Shown here in pieces: positions 1 to 4,601 of a DNA stretch of 7,949 bases (positions are counted from its first letter, which is position 1; each line of letters opens with the position of its first letter). Source of the stretch: an uncultured Phycisphaerales bacterium (GTDB taxonomy: Bacteria > Planctomycetota > Phycisphaerae > Sedimentisphaerales > Anaerobacaceae); NCBI GenBank assembly GCA_937868145.1, contig CALMMH010000947.1:1-7949 (forward strand). The letters are read 5' to 3'. The translations under genes and the position numbers were made by a program. The notes beneath the pieces were generated by a model. That model saw only the letters and a list, made by a program, of their open reading frames with translations, did no database searches and was not told the origin of the DNA.

Positions 1-1323
1 ATCTTCTTGGTCCGGCCCATCCAGAGCCGCCATCTTCTCGAAAGTAGCCAATGCATCGTCATATCGTTTCGCGTCGTAGAGCGAAAGTCCGAGTCTGAAC
101 AGAGTCATGACGTCTTCCATCGGCGCCAGCCTTCGCGAAACCTTGAGTGTGACGGCGCCAATGTCGCAGTCTTGCGCCGTATCTGCGATGGTTTCGCCGG
201 CCCGACGGATTGGTGGCCGCCAGGCGGGCCGCGCGCCATCGTTGGCGTCTTGCGTCGTGTCCACGGTCTGTCCTTCCGTGAGCTTGACGCCGACGGTGGC
301 CACTCCGCCGGGTTTCGTGATGTCCCATCTGTCGATCGAGCATGAACACGAATGGAAGCCATGAAGGCCCTCGGTCTTGACCACCATGGAGAGGGCCCAT
401 TCGATGTCGGTGCTGCATTTGACCTGTATGTCCAGGTCTCCCTCGTAGGTGTAGGGACCCGTGCGGTGAAGTTCGATGACATCGTCTGCGTTGACGATTT
501 CGGCCAGATGCTCATCCGGCTGAATCAGCTCCACGCGGGCATGGAAGCCGCTCTCGTTGACGTCTTTGACCACGGTATAGTCATCGAAACGGCTGCTAGG
601 GACCGTGATGTCGAATGTCCCCGCAGGTGGCTGCTCGTAGCTCAATTGGGTGTTCCCGATGGCGATGGGCAGTTTGGTGGCGGGGTCCACATAGCACACG
701 TCTCGCCTCGCCGGCCACCAGACTTTGTGGGCTCGTCGACCGTGGTAGTCGGCATTCTCTTCCAGGATCATCCCTTCGTCTCTGGCGTTCTCGAAGGCCT
801 GTCCCACATTGCTGATCCACTCGTACCGTATCTCATTTCGATCACGGAACGTCACCGCCTTCGCGTAGGGGTGGTATCGGGCGACGGATTTGCCGTCGTC
901 GATGACAAAGAGATACGGCGGTGTGTCCTGTCGATAGCGGACCTGCGTGCCGTCCTGGCCGATCTCGATCCATCGTTCTTTCTCGATGACGCCCATATCG
1001 TTGCGTTCAACGACATGCACGAACTGGATCTTCTGGAGGGCCTCGACGGTCTGGTCGAGCGCATACGCCGGTTGACTGAACCTGCTCAGGAATAGGATCG
1101 ACGTCGCTGTCACCGCGAGCACCGCCGCGGCAGAAGCCCATTTTGCGATTGGGTTTCTCATGATTCTTCTCCCTAAGCCCGAACCGTAAGACGCCGGGCT
1201 GATTTTCGTGGATTCCTCGTGAGTGTTTGCGACATCCGTCCAGAGTCGGTCGCGAAACGTCGAGCCGGCGGTGAAACGCAGCCTGCTCCGAATGGCCTCT
1301 TCGACTTCTTTCTTGGGTTTCAT
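1..1323 (-). CDS. Single-pass membrane protein, cassette 1 sigma-factor partner (LolA-like region plus TPR-like end), 3' end outside window
   Basis: The frame is open without a stop from the ATG at 1323 to the left edge, giving 441 codons; the C-terminus lies outside. The ATG overlaps the sigma stop codon as ATGA, and GAGG lies 7 nt upstream, so it is translationally coupled to the sigma gene. Residues 1-54 are charged and probably cytoplasmic. Residues 62-80 (WASAAAAVLAVTATSILFL) form one membrane helix. The exported part starts at YALDQTVEALQKIQFVHVV and is rich in beta-like segments, vaguely resembling the LolA-like domains of the other cassettes but without their VAWxEVA and DGVxCxGIETTDP motifs. 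Residues about 402-438 (ending in KRYDDALATFEKM) look like a TPR repeat. I infer an envelope-sensing anti-sigma or accessory protein. A second strong ribosome site precedes the internal ATG at 1161. The exact family is not recognised. Confidence 0.85.
   Translation of the reverse strand, partial: MKPKKEVEEAIRSRLRFTAGSTFRDRLWTDVANTHEESTKISPASYGSGLGRRIMRNPIAKWASAAAVLAVTATSILFLSRFSQPAYALDQTVEALQKIQFVHVVERNDMGVIEKERWIEIGQDGTQVRYRQDTPPYLFVIDDGKSVARYHPYAKAVTFRDRNEIRYEWISNVGQAFENARDEGMILEENADYHGRRAHKVWWPARRDVCYVDPATKLPIAIGNTQLSYEQPPAGTFDITVPSSRFDDYTVVKDVNESGFHARVELIQPDEHLAEIVNADDVIELHRTGPYTYEGDLDIQVKCSTDIEWALSMVVKTEGLHGFHSCSCSIDRWDITKPGGVATVGVKLTEGQTVDTTQDANDGARPAWRPPIRRAGETIADTAQDCDIGAVTLKVSRRLAPMEDVMTLFRLGLSLYDAKRYDDALATFEKMAALDGPDQED
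1159..1174 (-). promoter_or_regulatory. Internal ribosome binding site and in-frame ATG, cassette 1 partner
   Basis: On the minus strand AGGGAG (1174-1169) stands 7 nt before the ATG at 1161, codon 55 of the partner gene. Start here would give a protein beginning MRNPIAKW, immediately followed by the hydrophobic helix, which would then act as a signal peptide or anchor. Cassettes 2 and 3 have the same arrangement at the same spacing. It may be the true start, or a second start giving two isoforms. Confidence 0.55.
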
Positions 1324-1868
1324 TTTTTCACCTCGCCGTTCAACATCGACCGCAGGCGGTCCAGGCCGTACCGGTACCGGCCTTGAACCGTGTTGATGGA
1401 CACTTGTTGCACTTTCGCGATGTCCCGGAACTTCATGTCGGCCGTGAGCCGCAGCAGCACGACCTCCCGCTGCTCCTCGGGCAACTCCGCGAGAACCTGG
1501 CTGAGCCGGCAGGCCTGTTCGGTGAAGATCACCTCGTCGTCCGGCGAGGCCGCAGCGTTCTCCGGTGGGGCAAGCCCCACCCTACACCGGACCTGCCTGC
1601 ACCGACGCCGCTGACGATCCCGCACGCGGTTGACGACGCTGGTGGCCAGATAGCCGCTGAGGCTGCCCTTGAGGCGAAAGGCCGACGCAGACCTCGCGAA
1701 GGAGACGAAGACATCGTGCACGACGTCTTGCGCCTCGTTGGCGTCGTTCAGCAGGCCCGCCGCCAGCGTCAGCATCGAATCGAGGTATTTCTCGTAGATT
1801 CTCGCCAACGCCTCGCGGCTATTCCGCCGAAACCTCCATTTCAGCAGTTCGTCTTCCAGCATCGTCAT
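1320..1868 (-). CDS. ECF-type RNA polymerase sigma factor, cassette 1
   Basis: The 182-residue product has the two-domain layout of ECF sigma factors. Sigma2 spans about residues 20-87 (ALARIYEKYLDSMLTLA, then EAQDVVHDVFVSFA and GYLATSVVNRVRD). Sigma4 spans about 125-178, with LPEEQREVVLLR and the helix-turn-helix MKFRDIAKVQQVSINTVQGR. It should direct core RNA polymerase to a small regulon. I chose the ATG at 1868 because the frame upstream has only a weak TTG; the ATG at 1862 aligns better with the cassette 3 start (MLEDE against MFEDE), and either could be right. The stop overlaps the ATG of the membrane partner by 3 nt. The sigma2-sigma4 linker contains a perfect GC-rich palindrome (1561-1591) translated as RVGLAPPE, unlike the cassette 3 linker. 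It is closer in sequence to the cassette 3 sigma than to that of cassette 2. Confidence 0.95.
   Translation of the reverse strand: MTMLEDELLKWRFRRNSREALARIYEKYLDSMLTLAAGLLNDANEAQDVVHDVFVSFARSASAFRLKGSLSGYLATSVVNRVRDRQRRRCRQVRCRVGLAPPENAAASPDDEVIFTEQACRLSQVLAELPEEQREVVLLRLTADMKFRDIAKVQQVSINTVQGRYRYGLDRLRSMLNGEVKK
1561..1591. repeat. GC-rich palindrome inside the sigma factor gene
   Basis: The core GGTGGGGC-AA-GCCCCACC is a perfect 8-bp inverted repeat, and the outer arms TCCGGT (1561-1566) and ACCGGA (1586-1591) are also reverse complements, separated from the core on one side by CCTAC. It falls in the linker between sigma2 and sigma4. The form resembles short dispersed palindromic repeats of bacterial genomes; only one copy is in this window, so dispersal is inferred. 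Confidence 0.6.
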
Positions 1869-1884
1869 CTGCTCACAGGTACCC

Positions 1885-1928
1885 AAACGACCGTTTTCAC
1901 CCTATACCACGCTTGGCTCGCGGATTTA
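1885..1928 (-). promoter_or_regulatory. Sigma-cassette promoter and operator-like dyad, cassette 1
   Basis: Reading toward the sigma gene, a TAAAT box (1928-1924), 17 bp, TATAGGG (1906-1900), 3 bp and the inverted repeat AAACGGTCGTTT (1896-1885) follow one another. Cassettes 2 and 3 have the same order and spacing. TATAGGG is probably a -10-type element, which would put the transcript start within the dyad. The recognising sigma factor is unknown; autoregulation by the encoded ECF factor is plausible. Confidence 0.6.
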
Positions 1929-1971
1929 GTATACCCCCGGCGGATTTCCCCCGCGCAAAAGAAAAGGCCGA

Positions 1972-1999
1972 TTGACCTCCGCATCGAGCATGCTACAAT
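1972..1999 (+). promoter_or_regulatory. Sigma70-like promoter of the antitoxin-toxin pair
   Basis: TTGACC (1972-1977) and TACAAT (1994-1999) are separated by 16 bp, close to the housekeeping consensus. The expected transcript start is near 2006, leaving about 45 nt of leader before the antitoxin ATG. AGGA (2039-2042) lies 7 nt upstream of that ATG. The promoter is unlike those of the sigma cassettes, so this pair is probably controlled separately. Confidence 0.75.
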
Positions 2000-2049
2000 G
2001 AAGTCAGTCTCTCACGGGCAGCAACGAGCGATTTGCGCAGGATCAGACA

Positions 2050-2277
2050 ATGGAAAAGTTGGATCGCGTCACCGTCGACCCGAATATCTGCCTTGGACAA
2101 CCCACTCTGCGGGGCACGCGAATCACCGTCAGCGTCGTCTTGAAGATGCTGGCGGGCGGTAAATCCACTCAAGAGGTCCTTGCCGCATATCCTGAATTGG
2201 AGGCTGAAGACGTGCAGCAGGCCATCCGCTACGCGGCTTGGGTGGTTTCGGACCAGATCTCGGCTTTGTCGGCTTGA
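2050..2277 (+). CDS. DUF433 family antitoxin
   Basis: The 75-residue product matches the DUF433 pattern. It has DPNICLGQPTLRGTRITV near the start, a helical middle with the LAGGKSTQEVLAAYPEL turn, and AEDVQQAIRYAAW near the end. DUF433 proteins are small winged-helix-like DNA-binding proteins usually encoded just upstream of a DUF5615 PIN-like protein, where they act as antitoxin and probably as autorepressor. Here the partner starts 3 bp after the stop. The start is supported by AGGA 7 nt upstream and by the sigma70-like promoter. Length is normal and nothing looks broken. The antitoxin role is from family knowledge and context. Confidence 0.88.
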   Translation: MEKLDRVTVDPNICLGQPTLRGTRITVSVVLKMLAGGKSTQEVLAAYPELEAEDVQQAIRYAAWVVSDQISALSA

Positions 2278-2280
2278 GCC

Positions 2281-2661
2281 ATGACAACGATGCCCCTGAA
2301 ATTCCTGGCGGATATGAACCTGTCGCCTTTGACCGTCGCTGCGCTCGCGGCGGAGGGGGTGGACATCATCAGGGTGTCGAGCGTCCTTCCTGCGAACGCC
2401 TCCGATAGGGATATCCTGGACTTGGCGCGGCGGCAGGGATGGGTTGTGATCACACAGGACATGGACTTCTCCGCGTTGCTGGCGTTGGGCGGCCACGATC
2501 GGCCAAGTCTGGTGACCCTGCGTTTGCTCGATACGGCCCCCGAAGTCGTGACGCAAAGGCTTCGGCAGGTTCTTCCTCAGATCGAGCCGGCTCTGCGTCG
2601 GGGATGTGCGGTCACAGTGGACGATTCAAACGCGCGAATTCGCCAGTTGCCCATTCGATGA
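2281..2661 (+). CDS. DUF5615 PIN-like toxin, probable ribonuclease
   Basis: The 126-residue product has the DUF5615 (Mut7-C-like PIN) layout. The first strand with the leading acid is LKFLADMNLSP (Asp11), followed by AALAAEGVDIIRV, the acidic helix SDRDILDLARRQG (Asp42 and Asp44), and the strand WVVITQDMDFSALLA (Asp60 and Asp62). These aspartates are those expected to bind metal in a PIN-type nuclease fold. All are present, so the protein looks intact. It forms an operon with the DUF433 gene, with 3 bp between the two genes and no clear Shine-Dalgarno sequence, which suggests translational coupling. The ATG at 2290 (MPLKFLADM) is an alternative start. The gene converges on the cassette 2 partner, with a shared hairpin between them. 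RNA cleavage is inferred from the fold. Confidence 0.87.
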   Translation: MTTMPLKFLADMNLSPLTVAALAAEGVDIIRVSSVLPANASDRDILDLARRQGWVVITQDMDFSALLALGGHDRPSLVTLRLLDTAPEVVTQRLRQVLPQIEPALRRGCAVTVDDSNARIRQLPIR

Positions 2662-2700
2662 CCTATCTTCGACAGAGCCTTCTTTCCGCCGCCCAAGAGA

Positions 2701-2728
2701 ACAGGCCGGGTTGTGCAGCCCGGCCTGT
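2701..2728. terminator. Hairpin between convergent genes
   Basis: The arms ACAGGCCGGG (2701-2710) and CCCGGCCTGT (2719-2728) form a perfect 10-bp stem with an 8-nt loop. It lies 39 nt after the toxin stop and 26 nt after the stop of the cassette 2 partner on the other strand, so it can serve both. The downstream tract is only moderately T-rich on the minus strand (TCTCTTG) and poor on the plus strand, so it probably works best for the minus-strand cassette. Confidence 0.7.
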
Positions 2729-2754
2729 GGAGATTGTGTGTGTTCGGATATGTG

Positions 2755-3633
2755 TCACGGCGAGATGTCGAGATAATCGGCCGGGATGTTCGGCTCGAAG
2801 AGGCTTGGGTCCAGGTCCACGTCCCAGCGGAATTGGTCCATGACGCACTCCGATGAGATCGATTCCCCCTCTGCTTCTGCATCAATCCTCGCATCGAACC
2901 GAACGGGGTATTGCGTCTTCGCATCGATCCAGAGCTGCATCTCCACTTTCAGATGAGTGACCGATCCCGGCATGGGGCCCATGACATTCGGGTCGGTCGT
3001 CTCAATGCCCTCGCACTTGACGCCATCGACGGTCTTCTGTCCGAGTTCTCTGTGCTCGCCCGACAGGATGGTCTGCACCAGGTATCGGGGGTTTGTCCAG
3101 TCTTCCTGGTTTTCGAGGAATCCTTCCCCGCGGCTGTCGATTGGCCCGGATACATAATGTTTGTGTGTGTGAAAGACGGCGGTGAGCGTCATTGTCTCGA
3201 AATCGTTGTAAAAGGTCTTGACGATCTGCCCGTCTTTGTAGGTGTCCGTTCGGGAGTGTGTGGGATCGAGGTACTTGATCGAATGACCGCCGTCGCCGGG
3301 CAGGAATGACGTAGTCTCTGTGCAGCGAAGCGTGACGCCGCGGCTGGCTTCGATTCTTCGGGCGACCTCGCCCCAGGCGACGCCTGTGGAGGAACCGCCG
3401 AGTTGGCTGATGCCGACGAACGCCGCGACGAGGACCGCTGCGGCGATTGCGAATCTTGTGATTGGACTTCTCATGATTGTACTCCTTACGTTCGACCGGC
3501 TCGGGGGCGAACCGGTTGGACTTGTGGTTTCGTGGGCGGCCAGGACCTTCGCCAGGACCTTCTCGTCCGTCCCGGCGTCGGTTCCGACCGCCGCTCTGTG
3601 GAACAACTGCTGTATGTCACGCTCCGGCTTCAT
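2755..3633 (-). CDS. LolA-like single-pass membrane protein, cassette 2 sigma-factor partner
   Basis: The product has 292 residues. Residues 1-53 (from MKPERDIQQLF) are charged and probably cytoplasmic. Residues 61-78 (FAIAAAVLVAAFVGISQL) form one membrane helix. The exported domain begins with GVAWGEVARRIEASRGV (84-100) and contains ELGQKTVDGVKCEGIETTDP (196-215), YPVRFD (242-247) and the closing block DQFRWDVDLDP (266-276) with IPADY (283-287). It resembles the LolA/LolB-like lipoprotein-carrier fold found in planctomycete proteins next to ECF sigma genes. I infer an anti-sigma or envelope-sensing role. The start overlaps the sigma gene by 17 nt, which means coupled translation. An internal ATG at 3474 has a strong AAGGAG site 7 nt upstream. 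Paralogous to the cassette 3 and 4 partners. Confidence 0.87.
   Translation of the reverse strand: MKPERDIQQLFHRAAVGTDAGTDEKVLAKVLAAHETTSPTGSPPSRSNVRSTIMRSPITRFAIAAAVLVAAFVGISQLGGSSTGVAWGEVARRIEASRGVTLRCTETTSFLPGDGGHSIKYLDPTHSRTDTYKDGQIVKTFYNDFETMTLTAVFHTHKHYVSGPIDSRGEGFLENQEDWTNPRYLVQTILSGEHRELGQKTVDGVKCEGIETTDPNVMGPMPGSVTHLKVEMQLWIDAKTQYPVRFDARIDAEAEGESISSECVMDQFRWDVDLDPSLFEPNIPADYLDISP
3472..3487 (-). promoter_or_regulatory. Internal ribosome binding site and in-frame ATG, cassette 2 partner
   Basis: AAGGAG (3487-3482) is followed after exactly 7 nt by the ATG at 3474, codon 54 of the partner gene, opening MRSPITRFAIAAAV. It is a better ribosome site than the one at the upstream ATG 3633, which has only GAG in a weak context. 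The spacing equals that in cassettes 1 and 3. Confidence 0.6.
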
Positions 3634-4183
3634 GGTTCAACTCGCCGTTCAATAGGGTTCGTAATTTGGTCATGCCGTACCGGTATCGGCCTTGGACTGT
3701 GTTGATCGACGCGTTCTGGATCTCGGCGATCTGGCGGAAGGTCAGGTCGCCTTCCATGTACAGACCGATCGCCTCACGTTGCTCGTAGGGGATCTGGGCC
3801 ATCGCTTCGCTGAGCGACCGAAGCTCCTCGTTCAGGATGGCCCACTGCTCCGGCCGTTTCGCGGCGCTGACGATCCATTCCGCTTCGTCAATGCCCGCGG
3901 TTTCATGCCGTCCCTGGTCGCGCCGGCGGTTGCGAATCCGGTTGGCGACGCAGGTGACAAGGTACTTCCGCAGGTCGCCGGCCGGCTGAATCCTGCTGCC
4001 GGTTTGGGCGAAGCCGACGAACACGTCCTGCACGACGTCCTCGGCCGCATGGACGTCGCCCGCCAGCGAGATCGCCAGCTTGAGCAGATCGAGCCTGTAC
4101 TTCTCGTAGATCCGCCGCAGGGCGTCTTGACTGCCGCGTTTGAATCGCCAGATAAGGAACCGGTCTTCCATCATCGAACGCAT
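3617..4183 (-). CDS. ECF-type RNA polymerase sigma factor, cassette 2
   Basis: The product has 188 residues. Sigma2 lies about residues 20-88 (ALRRIYEKYRLDLLKLA, then AAEDVVQDVFVGFAQ and LRKYLVTCVANRIRNRRR). Sigma4 lies about 125-180, with IPYEQREAIGLYMEGDL and the helix-turn-helix FRQIAEIQNASINTVQGR followed by YRYGMTKLR. The ATG at 4183 is the farthest upstream; ATGs at 4174 and 4171 (MMEDR) align better with the other cassettes and no clear Shine-Dalgarno sequence decides between them. It is the most diverged of the three sigmas, with a longer acidic and Trp-containing linker. The end overlaps the membrane partner by 17 nt. The upstream region carries the shared TATAGGG and dyad element. 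Confidence 0.95.
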   Translation of the reverse strand: MRSMMEDRFLIWRFKRGSQDALRRIYEKYRLDLLKLAISLAGDVHAAEDVVQDVFVGFAQTGSRIQPAGDLRKYLVTCVANRIRNRRRDQGRHETAGIDEAEWIVSAAKRPEQWAILNEELRSLSEAMAQIPYEQREAIGLYMEGDLTFRQIAEIQNASINTVQGRYRYGMTKLRTLLNGELNHEAGA

Positions 4184-4217
4184 CGTACCATAATCTGCAG
4201 CGCCGCTACGCGTCGGG

Positions 4218-4261
4218 GAAAGATCTTTCTTTCCCTATAGCACACCGAGCCTGCCGGTTTT
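4218..4261 (-). promoter_or_regulatory. Sigma-cassette promoter and operator-like dyad, cassette 2
   Basis: Reading toward the sigma gene, AAAAC (4261-4257), 17 bp, TATAGGG (4239-4233), 3 bp and the perfect 12-bp palindrome GAAAGATCTTTC (4229-4218) follow. The order and the dyad offset are the same as in cassettes 1 and 3, although this sigma gene is the most diverged. About 34 nt separate the dyad from the ATG at 4183. Confidence 0.62.
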
Positions 4262-4407
4262 CGTATCGCGGGGGATCGATTTCTGCGATAGTATCGGGTG
4301 CCCCCGCCTGTCGGCGAGGGTGCGGCCGGAATACGGTGGCGCCGGTCCCTGGAAGGATACAGCCGCGTGGACGCGAAGTGCCGGGAATCGTCCGTCCTCG
4401 ACTCTGC

Positions 4408-4494
4408 GTGGCAGCGGCAAACTCGTTTGCCGATGGTCTTGCCCCTGCGAGGAAGCCATCGACAAGCTCCGAAGACTCCGCTTGTCGCTGCCAC
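4408..4494. other. Cloverleaf-like four-way junction, candidate structured RNA or DNA repeat
   Basis: The closing stem pairs GTGGCAGC (4408-4415) with GCTGCCAC (4487-4494). Arm 1 pairs GGCAAAC (4416-4422) with GTTTGCC (4425-4431). Arm 2 pairs GATGG (4432-4436) with CCATC (4456-4460), extended by CTT/AAG and CCT/AGG across small bulges. Arm 3 pairs GACAAGC (4461-4467) with GCTTGTC (4480-4486). Each helix starts at the base after the previous one ends, so no base is unpaired at the junction. Pairing is Watson-Crick, so both strands fold alike. There is no CCA end, anticodon arm or tRNA signature. It may be a non-coding RNA, a cruciform-forming repeat or a mobile-element remnant. Confidence 0.6.
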
Positions 4495-4500
4495 CCGGAT

Positions 4501-4559
4501 AGGGGCTTGCGGAATCCGGCATCGCATGGCGGCTGCCCCTCGCGGCGAGGTAGGCCGCC
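4501..4559 (+). promoter_or_regulatory. Competing leader hairpins before the PQQ-propeller gene
   Basis: GCCCCT (4535-4540) can pair with AGGGGC (4501-4506). Alternatively CCTCG (4538-4542) pairs with CGAGG (4546-4550) inside a longer hairpin closed by GGCGGC (4528-4533) and GCCGCC (4554-4559). The two folds exclude each other. They lie about 33 nt before the Shine-Dalgarno sequence. No T-tract follows, so a terminator is not evident, and any regulatory role is speculative. Confidence 0.3.
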
Positions 4560-4601
4560 GTCCGAAGTGATGATGGTTTCGTGCGGTTGGCAGGAGAGTT
4601 C

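Larger units (their letters stand above)
4184..4601. other. 418-bp divergent intergenic region, no convincing gene
   Basis: This gap lies between the divergent cassette 2 sigma gene and the PQQ-propeller gene. Open frames exist on both strands but overlap one another and have Arg-, Ser- and Pro-rich low-complexity translations, so I see no real protein. It holds the sigma promoter at its left end. A hairpin at 4301-4320 has arms CCCCCGCC and GGCGAGGG with one G-T pair and a 4-nt loop; a small CGCG/CGCG hairpin is at 4364-4375. The cloverleaf is at 4408-4494 and a pair of competing hairpins at 4501-4559. A stretch ATAGTATCGGGTG (4288-4300) on the plus strand is one base away from the TATAGGGTG motif and could be a promoter for the propeller gene, but the dyad is missing. 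Confidence 0.6.

Noticed and set aside
352..1095. 247-codon plus-strand open frame
   Set aside because: It is antisense to the cassette 1 partner, which has a membrane helix, coupled start and coherent domains; the plus-strand translation shows no recognisable fold and no Shine-Dalgarno sequence.
1383..2162. 259-codon plus-strand open frame
   Set aside because: It lies antisense to the cassette 1 sigma and then out of frame over the promoter and the DUF433 gene, both of which are well supported.
1993..2556. 187-codon minus-strand open frame
   Set aside because: It is antisense to the DUF433/DUF5615 pair and has a low-complexity His-, Arg- and Gln-rich translation.
4285..4300. Promoter of the sigma-cassette type for the propeller gene
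   Set aside because: GTATCGGGTG differs from GTATAGGGTG by one base, but the dyad at the fixed offset is missing and the leader would be about 300 nt, so it is not listed as a promoter.
4408..4494. tRNA gene for the cloverleaf
   Set aside because: Arm lengths, missing anticodon loop, missing T-loop signature and absence of a 3' discriminator-CCA pattern rule it out.
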